Below, in pieces: positions 1 to 4,539 of a stretch of DNA of 5,120 nucleotides. The stretch comes from Pseudomonadota bacterium (lineage in GTDB: Bacteria > Pseudomonadota > Alphaproteobacteria > Azospirillales > Azospirillaceae), in assembly GCA_023416195.1 (NCBI GenBank), contig JAEZID010000593.1, positions 1 to 5,120 on the forward strand, written 5' to 3'. Every line of letters begins with the position of its first letter. Position 1 is the stretch's first letter. A program made the position numbers and the translations under genes. A model generated the notes under the pieces. It worked only from the letters and a program-made list of their open reading frames with translations. It had not been told where the DNA came from and ran no database searches.

Positions 1-458
1 CCGCCCGTTGGGAGCACGTCGACCTCGACCGGCGCCTCTTGACGGTGCCCCGCTCCAAGAGCGGCCGGCCGCGGCACATCCCGCTGTCCGAGCCGGCGAT
101 CCGGGTCCTGCGCGTCCAGGCCCGCCGCCGAAAGGCGGACAACCCCCACGTCTTTCCCGGCAAGACGCCCGGAAAGCCCCTGGAGGACCTCCGCGGCCCG
201 TGGGAGCGCACCAAGCGGGCGGCGGGCCTGCCGTCCGACCTGCGGATTCACGATCTCCGCCACAGCTTCGCGTCGGCGCTCGCCAACGCCGGCACACCGC
301 TCAACGAGATCGGCGTGATCCTGGGCCATTTGGACTTGGGGATGACCGAGCGTTACGCCCACCACGCGCCCCAGCGCCTCGTTGAGACGGCGACGCGCGC
401 CGCACAAGCGTGGAACCTTTTGCCCCCTTCCGACTCGGACGGAGACGGCAGCACCTGA
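1..458 (+). CDS. Tyrosine recombinase/phage-type integrase, C-terminal catalytic part (5' end outside window)
   Basis: Site-specific tyrosine recombinase that would cut and rejoin DNA at the att sites of an integrative element. The frame is open from base 3, so the start lies off the left edge; 151 residues are visible, about the last third of a typical 350-400 aa integrase. The visible part opens with the RWEHVDL segment, which normally follows the first catalytic Arg, so that Arg is just outside. Numbering from base 3, the beta-hairpin Lys is in SKSGRPRHIPL (about residue 19), the HxxR box is HDLRHSF (His83, Arg86), the second His is in ILGH (His109), and the nucleophile is Tyr118 in MTERYAHH. 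All visible catalytic residues are intact, so this end is not decayed. The tail after the Tyr is short and acidic (SDSDGDGST). A TTG at 39 is an internal Leu, not a start. A small HTH gene follows 62 bases downstream, and the gene points at the 3' end of tRNA-Pro, as expected for the integration gene of an element sitting there. Confidence 0.93.
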   Translation, partial: ARWEHVDLDRRLLTVPRSKSGRPRHIPLSEPAIRVLRVQARRRKADNPHVFPGKTPGKPLEDLRGPWERTKRAAGLPSDLRIHDLRHSFASALANAGTPLNEIGVILGHLDLGMTERYAHHAPQRLVETATRAAQAWNLLPPSDSDGDGST

Positions 459-462
459 TTCC

Positions 463-510
463 AGGCGGGCACGCTTCGGTGCGCCCGCCTCTTCCCCTTC
501 TCCTTTTCCC
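463..510 (+). terminator. Hairpin with pyrimidine-rich tail after the integrase gene
   Basis: Arms at 463-470 (AGGCGGGC) and 483-490 (GCCCGCCT) are perfect 8-bp complements around a 12-base loop containing TTCG. An alternative folding pairs GCAC with GTGC inside a shorter outer stem. A C/T-rich tract to 510 follows, with TTTT only near its end. It begins 5 bases after the integrase stop and ends 11 bases before the next start, so it could terminate integrase transcription or attenuate the HTH gene. The tail is interrupted by many Cs, so termination strength is uncertain. Confidence 0.4.
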
Positions 511-520
511 GCGAGGATGC

Positions 521-781
521 ATGACCACCACCGGCCCCCGTCGCACCGACGCCGACCTGCCCGCCCTCTTTCACGACCCCGAACCGCTCCTGGACCCGCA
601 GGCGGTCGCCGTCCGGCTGGGGGTCTCGCCCAAGACCCTGGAGCGCTGGCGCGCCACCGGCGAGGGCCCGCGCTTCGTCCGCGTCAGCCGCAAGGTCGTG
701 CGCTACCGGCGCGTCGACCTGGAGACCTTCATCGCCGCGCGCGTTGTGGCGAGCACGGCGGCGCCCCTGCCCGCCGTCTGA
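521..781 (+). CDS. Small helix-turn-helix DNA-binding protein, excisionase/AlpA-like
   Basis: An 86-residue protein with one winged-helix/MerR-like HTH of the excisionase class (HTH_17 type). After a polar, Pro-rich lead, the segment LLDPQAVAVRLGVSPKTLER (residues about 23-42) forms the HTH with recognition region SPKTLERWR. Then comes the wing GPRFVRVSRKVVRYRRVDLE, where aromatic, basic and RYRRVDLE residues match the usual 'kvRYrrsDLeaf' ending of this family, and a short Ala-rich tail. Such proteins act as recombination directionality factors (Xis) or as activators of the integrase gene (AlpA). The ATG at 521 is preferred over a longer in-frame start at 410: it has GAGG at 513-516, it leaves the integrase gene and the hairpin outside the coding sequence, and the extension has no family similarity. 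The adjacent integrase supports an excisionase role, but that is inference; a stand-alone regulator is also possible. Confidence 0.8.
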   Translation: MTTTGPRRTDADLPALFHDPEPLLDPQAVAVRLGVSPKTLERWRATGEGPRFVRVSRKVVRYRRVDLETFIAARVVASTAAPLPAV

Positions 782-933
782 CGGGCGCGACTCGGCGAGG
801 CGTGAGGCCCCTTTGCGCTGTCCCCCGGCGGTTTCGACGCCGCGAAGCGCACTTCGGTCCGGGCGGTGGGCATGGGGCGGGGGCGCCCGGCTTGCCCTCG
901 CAAAACCGCCCGCAAAACCGCCGCCGAGCGCCC
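782..933. other. Non-coding end of the putative integrative element
   Basis: No convincing gene lies here; the open frames crossing it also run through the tRNA gene and lack recognisable domains. It holds weak inverted repeats (826-830 with 838-842; CCGGGCG at 859-865 with CGCCCGG at 884-890) and a 12-bp tandem repeat at 900-923. Between an excisionase-like gene and a tRNA 3' end, this is where arm-type integrase or Xis sites would be expected. That role is inferred from position only. Confidence 0.4.
900..923. repeat. Two tandem copies of a 12-bp repeat
   Basis: GCAAAACCGCCC (900-911) is followed directly by GCAAAACCGCCG (912-923), identical except for the last base. It lies 66 bases from the tRNA 3' end on the element side. 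Paired direct repeats of about 10-12 bp are typical of integrase arm sites or Xis sites, so this is a candidate protein-binding site. It could also be a chance short duplication. Confidence 0.6.
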
Positions 934-970
934 AAAGAAAAAGCCTTGGAACCGTTGGGTTCCAAGGCTT
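934..970 (-). terminator. Rho-independent terminator of tRNA-Pro
   Basis: AAGCCTTGGAACC (941-953) and GGTTCCAAGGCTT (958-970) form a perfect 13-bp stem with a 4-base GTTG loop. Read on the minus strand, the hairpin is followed by a T-rich run (complement of 934-942), the classic intrinsic terminator layout. It starts 18 bases after the encoded CCA of the tRNA and is the strongest terminator in the window. With no strong terminator between merR and the tRNA, it probably also ends any read-through from the upstream operon. Confidence 0.9.
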
Positions 971-984
971 CTCCTCCGTTTCCG

Positions 985-1030
985 GAACTGGTCGGAGCGA
1001 CAGGATTCGAACCTGCGACCCCCAGACCCC
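985..1030. other. Putative integration junction (att core) in the tRNA-Pro 3' half
   Basis: The integrase and excisionase-like genes lie on the 3' side of the tRNA, and the tRNA is complete with its encoded CCA. Elements of this kind usually recombine within the tRNA 3' half (T-arm or anticodon loop) and restore it with their own copy. A second copy of the tRNA 3' sequence is expected at the far end of the element, beyond the left edge. I found no second copy inside the window. The exact crossover point cannot be read from one junction, so these coordinates only bracket the likely region. Confidence 0.35.
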
Positions 1031-1065
1031 CAGTCTGATGCGCTACCAGGCTGCGCTACGCTCCG
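989..1065 (-). tRNA. tRNA-Pro, anticodon GGG
   Basis: A 77-nt tRNA with encoded CCA (989-991). The acceptor stem CGGAGCG/CGCTCCG pairs perfectly with the C1-G72 pair and A73 discriminator usual for bacterial tRNA-Pro. The D-stem is GCGC/GCGC with GG in its loop. The anticodon loop is CTGGGGG, with GGG at 1029-1031 on the minus strand. The T-arm is GCAGG-TTCGAAT-CCTGT, with one G-T wobble. The last anticodon stem pair is T-T, similar to the mismatch found in E. coli tRNA-Pro(GGG). It decodes CCC/CCU. It has its own promoter upstream and a strong terminator downstream, and lies directly after the merR gene. Its 3' side borders an integrase module. Confidence 0.96.
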
Positions 1066-1100
1066 TCAAGCGGACCGCCCTCGTTCCGGAAGGGAGCGGG

Positions 1101-1129
1101 ACTATAGCCGCGACCCGCGGCCGACGCAA
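1101..1129 (-). promoter_or_regulatory. Sigma70-type stable-RNA promoter of tRNA-Pro
   Basis: On the minus strand, TTGCGT (1129-1124) and TATAGT (1106-1101) are separated by exactly 17 bases. The -10 box matches the E. coli consensus at 5 of 6 positions and the -35 at 4 of 6. Transcription would start near 1094-1095, giving a leader of about 30 nt before the tRNA. The sequence after the -10 is CCCGCTCCC, a GC-rich discriminator of the kind found at growth-rate-controlled rRNA and tRNA promoters. Upstream at 1140-1162 is an AT-rich stretch (19 of 23 A/T) in an otherwise very GC-rich region, compatible with an UP element. Confidence 0.8.
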
Positions 1130-1158
1130 CAGCTCCCGTTCAAATTTTTTCAACAAAA

Positions 1159-1671
1159 TCAAACCAGCGGTTTTCCCCCGTTTCCCTCGCTTCCGCCCGG
1201 CCCGCCGAGCAGCCGGCGCAACGCCTTCAGCTCGTCCAGCACCAGGACAATCTCGCGGCGGAGCGTCGCCGGAAGGGATGGGGATTCGGCAATCGCTTCC
1301 TCAATATGGGCCTCATCATCCAAATCTGGGGGCAAGTCAGGTTCGGCAATGTCCATCGCCTCCCCGCCCCCATCCGTGCGTCCATCGGCGCGTCCATCAG
1401 CATCGGGAGCATCCGTACGCCCTTCCTTCAGGAGACGTTGGACGCCCTTGATGGTGTAGCCTTCACGATGGAGCAGACTTTGGATTCGCCGCAGAAGCTC
1501 GACATCCTCCGGACGGTAATAGCGCCGCCCGCCGCCGCGCTTCAGCGGGCGGATTTGCGTGAACTTGGTTTCCCAGAACCGCAACACATGCTGCGGAACA
1601 TCCAGTTCGGCCGAAACCTCGCTGATGGTGCGGAACGCCGTCGCCGACTTCACGGGGCCGTGCGTTCTCAT
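1159..1671 (-). CDS. MerR-family transcriptional regulator downstream of ihfA
   Basis: A 170-residue MerR-type DNA-binding protein. The N-terminal HTH and wing are clear: FRTISEVSAELDVPQHVLRF at residues 13-32, WETKF at 33-37, the basic wing KRGGGRRYYRPEDVELLRR at 44-62, and the second HTH-like helix pair with GYTIKGVQRLL at 71-81. A low-complexity Asp/Gly/Arg linker follows (85-103), then an acidic segment, and a C-terminal helix rich in Leu, Lys and Arg (136-155) that may serve in dimerisation. There is no Cys-based metal site and no recognisable ligand domain. The ATG at 1671 is chosen because the conserved domain starts 12 residues later; a TTG at 1704 in the same frame is a weaker alternative. 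It starts 41 bases after the ihfA stop with no terminator between, so it is probably co-transcribed with ihfA. From memory, related genes sit beside ihfA in many alphaproteobacteria. Targets and inducer are unknown. Confidence 0.88.
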   Translation of the reverse strand: MRTHGPVKSATAFRTISEVSAELDVPQHVLRFWETKFTQIRPLKRGGGRRYYRPEDVELLRRIQSLLHREGYTIKGVQRLLKEGRTDAPDADGRADGRTDGGGEAMDIAEPDLPPDLDDEAHIEEAIAESPSLPATLRREIVLVLDELKALRRLLGGPGGSEGNGGKPLV

Positions 1672-1712
1672 ACCTTGGGAAACCTTATGCCTTGCCGAGA
1701 TCAAGGGCGGAT

Positions 1713-2045
1713 TCAGGACGCCGCCTTGACGCGGGCCGTTTCCGCGGCGCTGAGAACCTCGTTGATTCGGTTCTTCAGGACGTGGCTGGCACGGAACACC
1801 AGAACCCGGCGCGGCAGAATCGGAACCTCTTCGCCCGTCTTGGGGTTGCGGCCGACGCGCTGGCCCTTCTGGCGGACCTGGAAACTGCCGAAGGATGAAA
1901 TCTTGACCATTTCGCCGCGCGCCAGCGCGTCGGAAATCTCATCCAGCACGCTTTCGACCAGATCGGCGGATTCATTGCGTGACAGGCCGACTTCTTGATA
2001 GACGGCTTCGCTGAGCTGTGCACGCGTGACGGTGTTCTGGGACAT
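1713..2045 (-). CDS. ihfA: Integration host factor subunit alpha
   Basis: One subunit of the heterodimeric nucleoid protein IHF, which bends DNA sharply at specific sites and assists replication, transcription and phage integration. The 110-residue protein carries the full DNABII fold. TVTRAQLSEAVYQEVGLSRN (5-24) is the N-terminal helical part, KISSFGSFQVRQKGQRVGRN (48-67) the beta-sheet signature, and GRNPKTG (65-71) the arm tip, where Pro68 is the residue that intercalates at the DNA kink. RRVLVFRASHVLKNRI (79-94) closes the fold. TVTRADL-like openings and a SRNES segment mark the alpha rather than the beta subunit or HU. It is about 10 residues longer than the 99-residue E. coli protein, through a short Ala-rich C-terminal tail. 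The start is secure: ATG at 2045 has GGAGG (2052-2056) six bases upstream. It has its own promoter in the 140-base gap after fabH and is followed by merR. Confidence 0.97.
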   Translation of the reverse strand: MSQNTVTRAQLSEAVYQEVGLSRNESADLVESVLDEISDALARGEMVKISSFGSFQVRQKGQRVGRNPKTGEEVPILPRRVLVFRASHVLKNRINEVLSAAETARVKAAS

Positions 2046-2077
2046 GGTTCGCCTCCCCCCGCAACCACAGGGGAAAA

Positions 2078-2106
2078 ACCGTAATCCGGCCGAAGAACCT
2101 CGTCAA
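2078..2106 (-). promoter_or_regulatory. Promoter of ihfA(-merR)
   Basis: On the minus strand, TTGACG (2106-2101; 5 of 6 consensus bases) is followed after exactly 17 bases by TACGGT (2083-2078; 3 of 6). The predicted start near 2071 leaves a leader of about 25 nt that includes the GGAGG ribosome site. The -10 is weak, so help from an activator or read-through from fabH is possible. The location in the only long gap between fabH and ihfA supports it. Confidence 0.6.
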
Positions 2107-2118
2107 TTCAAAAGCTTG
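2106..2118 (+). promoter_or_regulatory. Candidate IHF-binding site at the ihfA promoter
   Basis: ATTCAAAAGCTTG matches the IHF consensus WATCARNNNNTTR at every defined position except the second. It lies directly upstream of, and touches, the -35 box of the ihfA promoter. In E. coli the ihfA gene is negatively autoregulated by IHF, so a site here is biologically sensible. The consensus is degenerate, and a one-mismatch hit in 140 bases can occur by chance. Confidence 0.35.
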
Positions 2119-2120
2119 GA

Positions 2121-2181
2121 ACACGGCGTTGAGACGGCCGTGGCAAACGCAGCCTAACGGAGAACCCGGAGGACGCCGTGT
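2121..2181. repeat. Separated 9-bp inverted repeat between fabH and ihfA
   Basis: ACACGGCGT (2121-2129) and ACGCCGTGT (2173-2181) are perfect reverse complements separated by 43 bases. The second arm ends 4 bases from the fabH stop. There is no T-run after the structure on the minus strand, so it is not a standard terminator. It may be a 3'-end stabilising structure for the fabH transcript, or chance. Confidence 0.35.
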
Positions 2182-2185
2182 GTCG

Positions 2186-3157
2186 TCACCAGCGAACCAG
2201 GGCGGAACCCCAGGACAGCCCACCGCCGATGGCTTCCATCAGGATCAGGTCGCCGCGCTTGATTCGCCCGTCATGCACCGCCTCGCACAGCGCCAGCGGG
2301 ATCGAGGCGGCCGAGGTGTTGCCGTGACGGTCCACCGTCAGCACGACCTTGTCGCTGGACAGCTTCAGCTTGCGGGCGATGCCGTCGATGATTCGCTGGT
2401 TGGCCTGGTGCGGGACCAGCCAATCGACCGCCGAGGGCTCCAGACCGTTGGCGGTCAGAGCCTCCTCCACCACCGCCGAGAGCTTGCTGACGGCGTGACG
2501 GAAGATGTCCTGGCCGTGCATCCGCACATGCCCGGTCGTGCCCGTGCTGGACGGGCCGCCATCCACATAGAGCAGATCGTAATGGGCGCCGTCCGAATGC
2601 AGGTGCGTGGACAGCACGCCCCGGTCGCTGGAGGTGCCGGCTCCGTCATAGCCGTCCAGCACCACCGCGCCGGCCCCGTCGCCGAACAGCACGCAGGTGG
2701 TGCGGTCGTTCCAGTCCAGCAGGCGCGAGAAGGTTTCGGCGCCGATCACCAGCGCGCGGGTCGCCTGCCCGGCGCGGATGAAGTTGTCGGCGATCGACAG
2801 CGCGTAGACGAAGCCGGCGCAGACCGCCTGGATGTCGAGCGCGAAGCCCTTGGTGCCCAGCGCCGCCTGGACCTTCGTGGCGGTGGCCGGGAAGGTGTTG
2901 TCCGGAGTCGTGGTGGCGAGGACGATGCAGTCGATGCTTCCGGCATCCACCCCCGCATGCTCCAGCGCGCGGGTCGCCGCGACGACGGCGAGGTCGGAGG
3001 TCATCTCCCCCTCGGCCGCGATGTGGCGCGACTTGATACCGGTGCGCTGGACGATCCACTCGTCGCTGGTGTCAACCCGCTGTTCCAGGTCGCGGTTGGT
3101 CACGACGTTGGCCGGCAGGTAGGAGCCGCAGCCGAGAATCCGGGAACGCTTCGCCAT
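2186..3157 (-). CDS. fabH: Beta-ketoacyl-ACP synthase III
   Basis: Cytosolic condensing enzyme that starts type II fatty acid synthesis by joining acetyl-CoA to malonyl-ACP, giving acetoacetyl-ACP. At 323 residues it has the usual FabH length. The catalytic triad is intact: Cys113 in QAVCAGF, His250 in VPHQAN and Asn280 in HGNTSAAS. Other family marks are GCGSYLP near the N-terminus, DEWIVQRTGI (32-41), FGDGAGAVVL (158-167) and the C-terminal GGGLSWGSALVRW. The usual AACAGF around the Cys is AVCAGF here, a conservative change that could slightly shape the acyl pocket; substrate preference cannot be read from it. The ATG at 3157 is two bases after the plsX stop (TGA-TT-ATG), so translation of fabH is probably coupled to plsX. 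The next gene, ihfA, is 140 bases downstream with its own promoter, so this may be the last gene of the lipid part of the operon. Confidence 0.97.
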   Translation of the reverse strand: MAKRSRILGCGSYLPANVVTNRDLEQRVDTSDEWIVQRTGIKSRHIAAEGEMTSDLAVVAATRALEHAGVDAGSIDCIVLATTTPDNTFPATATKVQAALGTKGFALDIQAVCAGFVYALSIADNFIRAGQATRALVIGAETFSRLLDWNDRTTCVLFGDGAGAVVLDGYDGAGTSSDRGVLSTHLHSDGAHYDLLYVDGGPSSTGTTGHVRMHGQDIFRHAVSKLSAVVEEALTANGLEPSAVDWLVPHQANQRIIDGIARKLKLSSDKVVLTVDRHGNTSAASIPLALCEAVHDGRIKRGDLILMEAIGGGLSWGSALVRW

Positions 3158-3159
3158 AA

Positions 3160-4212
3160 TCAGACCACCGCCGCCTTGGTGTCGGGAAGGGGTTTGGAGT
3201 CGCCGAGGCGCTGGACCTCTTCCTTGATCCGGTCGTTGAAACCGTTCGCCGCCAGATTGAAGGCCACGCCGATGGCGTTGGCGAAACCGACCGCGTCGGT
3301 GCCGCCGTGGCTCTTCACGCAGACGCCGCGCAGGCCCAGGAACATCGCGCCGTTGTAGCGGCGCGGATCGGTGCGCTGCTTCAGCCGCTTGAACGCCCCG
3401 CGCGCCAACAGATAGCCGAGCCGCGCCGTCCAGGACGACTCGAAGGTGCGGCGCAGGAACTCGGTGTAGAGCTTGGCCGTGCCCTCGGCGGTCTTCAGCG
3501 CGACGTTGCCGGTGAAGCCGTCGGTGACGATCACGTCCACCGTGCCGCTGGCGATGTCGTTGCCCTCGACGAAGCCGTGGAAACGGCCGGGCAGCGGCAT
3601 CTCGCGCAGGCGCGCGGCGGCGTTGCGCACCACCTCGTTGCCCTTCACGTCTTCCGAACCGATGTTCAGCACGCCGATGGTCGGCTCGGGCAGGCCCAGC
3701 ACGGTGCGCGCGAAGATCGCGCCCATGACGGCGAACTGCACGAGGTTATCGGGCTGGCATTCGGTGTTCGCGCCGAGGTCGAGCATGACGCTCTCCCCGC
3801 GCAGGGTCGGGAAGAACGACGCGATCGCCGGCCGGTCGATGCCCGGCAGCGTTTTCAGCACGAACTTCGCCATGGCCATCAGCGCGCCGGTGTTGCCCGC
3901 GGACACCACGCACCCGGCCTGCCCTGCGGCAACCGCGTCGATGGCGAGCCGCATGCTCGACTGGCGCCCCGCGCGCAGGGCGATGGACGGCTTGGCATCG
4001 CCGGCCACGGCGTCCGGGGTATGACGAACCTCGGCCACCGCCTTCAAGGCCGGCCGTTGCGCAAGCAGCGGCTCGATGCGGGCGGCGTCCCCGAAAAGGA
4101 GGTAATGCACACCGGGATGGCGTTCGCGGGCGATGTCCGCCCCGGCCACCACCATCTCGGGTGCATGGTCGCCGCCCATGGCATCAAGGGCAATGGTCAG
4201 GCGCTGGCTCAC
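3160..4212 (-). CDS. plsX: Phosphate acyltransferase (acyl-ACP:phosphate transacylase)
   Basis: Converts acyl-ACP and inorganic phosphate to acyl-phosphate, the acyl donor used by PlsY for the first acylation of glycerol-3-phosphate, so it commits fatty acids to phospholipid. PlsX is a peripheral membrane enzyme. The 350-residue product has standard length and conserved blocks in order: LDAMGGDHAPE (9-19), GDAKPSIALR (71-80), SAGNTGALMA (104-113), LDLGANTECQPDNLVQFA (145-161), PTIGVLNIGSEDVKGNE (177-193), GFVEGNDI (213-220) and VTDGFTGNVALKTAEG (229-244). The start is GTG at 4212, placed 7 residues before the conserved Leu-Asp-Ala-Met motif, with GGGAG about 10 bases upstream. A GTG start and wide spacing suggest modest initiation. 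It lies 49 bases after rpmF and 2 bases before fabH, the same order as in E. coli. Confidence 0.97.
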   Translation of the reverse strand: MSQRLTIALDAMGGDHAPEMVVAGADIARERHPGVHYLLFGDAARIEPLLAQRPALKAVAEVRHTPDAVAGDAKPSIALRAGRQSSMRLAIDAVAAGQAGCVVSAGNTGALMAMAKFVLKTLPGIDRPAIASFFPTLRGESVMLDLGANTECQPDNLVQFAVMGAIFARTVLGLPEPTIGVLNIGSEDVKGNEVVRNAAARLREMPLPGRFHGFVEGNDIASGTVDVIVTDGFTGNVALKTAEGTAKLYTEFLRRTFESSWTARLGYLLARGAFKRLKQRTDPRRYNGAMFLGLRGVCVKSHGGTDAVGFANAIGVAFNLAANGFNDRIKEEVQRLGDSKPLPDTKAAVV

Positions 4213-4240
4213 CGCGGATAGGCTCCCTGGCTAGAACGGG

Positions 4241-4261
4241 TGGCGGCCGGCCGGACCGCCA
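4241..4261 (-). other. Short GC-rich hairpin directly after the rpmF stop
   Basis: TGGCGG and CCGCCA (4241-4246 and 4256-4261) pair around a GC-rich 9-base loop, starting at the base after the rpmF stop codon. No U-run follows on the minus strand, so it is not a full terminator. It could protect the abundant L32 message from 3' decay, or lower plsX expression relative to rpmF. Both roles are inference. Confidence 0.4.
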
Positions 4262-4447
4262 TCAGGCCGCCGGAGCGCTCTGAACCACTTCGCGCTGGTC
4301 GTACTGGCCGCAAGAACCGCAGACGTGGTGCGGGCGCTTCAGCTCGCCGCAGCTCGGGCACTCGTTGAACGCCGAGGTCGGGAGAGCGTGGTGCGAACGA
4401 CGCATGTTGCGACGCGACTTGGAGGTCTTCTTCTTCGGAACAGCCAT
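4262..4447 (-). CDS. rpmF: 50S ribosomal protein L32, zinc-binding form
   Basis: Small protein of the large ribosomal subunit, 61 residues, near the normal 57-60. The basic N-terminus MAVPKKKTSKSRRNMRRSHH is the L32 signature. The middle holds CPSC (Cys30, Cys33) and CGSC (Cys43, Cys46), a four-Cys zinc ribbon, so this is the C+ form. The conserved GELKRPHHVCG segment links the two pairs. ATG at 4447 is preceded by GAGAG with 9 bases of spacing. Many alphaproteobacterial L32 proteins that I remember (rhizobia, Caulobacter) have lost these Cys residues, so the intact ribbon is informative about lineage. It lies between yceD and plsX, as in E. coli, but is separated from yceD by a terminator-like hairpin. 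Confidence 0.97.
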   Translation of the reverse strand: MAVPKKKTSKSRRNMRRSHHALPTSAFNECPSCGELKRPHHVCGSCGQYDQREVVQSAPAA

Positions 4448-4468
4448 AGCCGTGAACTCTCTTCATTG

Positions 4469-4496
4469 TAAAAGGCGGCCCGAAGGGGGGCCGCCT
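4469..4496 (-). terminator. Hairpin with short U-tract between yceD and rpmF
   Basis: AGGCGGCCC and GGGCCGCCT (4473-4481 and 4488-4496) form a perfect 9-bp stem with a 6-base loop. On the minus strand the stem runs into TTTTACA, a short T-run. It is 57 bases after the yceD stop and 21 bases before the rpmF start. It could terminate yceD transcripts, with partial read-through, or act as an attenuator in the rpmF leader if a promoter lies upstream of it. Confidence 0.6.
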
Positions 4497-4510
4497 GACG
4501 CGAGCGGCAT

Positions 4511-4539
4511 TCATTAAGGCAATTGCCCTCGAAGAGCAA
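4511..4539 (-). promoter_or_regulatory. Weak candidate promoter with palindrome upstream of rpmF
   Basis: TTGCTC (4539-4534) and TAATGA (4516-4511) are spaced by 17 bases on the minus strand. The -35 is moderate and the -10 poor (2 of 6), so the promoter call is weak. The perfect 10-bp palindrome GGCAATTGCC at 4518-4527 falls inside the spacer, where a repressor could act. If real, transcripts would pass through the hairpin at 4473-4496 before rpmF. Confidence 0.25.

Noticed and set aside
1..458. Integrase as a decayed pseudogene
   Set aside because: Every catalytic residue visible is intact and the frame is open to the window edge; truncation is due to the window only.
410..520. N-terminal extension of the HTH gene from a start at 410
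   Set aside because: It would overlap the integrase reading frame and the hairpin, and shows no family similarity; ATG at 521 has a GAGG site.
900..923. Start of a CRISPR-like array
   Set aside because: Only two directly adjacent 12-mers with no spacers.
382..1038. A 218-codon plus-strand frame overlapping the integrase end and HTH gene
   Set aside because: Overlaps two recognisable genes in another frame and enters the tRNA; low-complexity Arg/Pro/Ala sequence.
1140..1162. AT-rich stretch after merR as an intrinsic terminator
   Set aside because: Only a weak all-AT hairpin can form and there is no GC stem; its position just upstream of the tRNA -35 box fits an UP-like element better.
744..1459. 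Long plus-strand frames (744-1451 and 866-1459) across the element end, tRNA and merR
   Set aside because: They run through the tRNA gene, its promoter and its terminator, and overlap a well-supported MerR-type gene on the other strand.
1672..1704. Longer MerR-type start at TTG 1704
   Set aside because: It adds 11 unconserved residues from a rare start without a clear ribosome site and nearly abuts the ihfA stop; ATG at 1671 is more economical, though the upstream AAGG spacing is not ideal.
2129..3358. A 409-codon open frame on the plus strand opposite fabH and the end of plsX
   Set aside because: It is antisense to a clear FabH with an intact catalytic triad, has no recognisable domain, and is rich in Arg, Gly, Ala and Val as expected from GC-rich antisense DNA.
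3307..4221. A 304-codon plus-strand frame opposite plsX
   Set aside because: Antisense shadow of a conserved PlsX; composition dominated by His, Arg, Ala and Gly with no motif.
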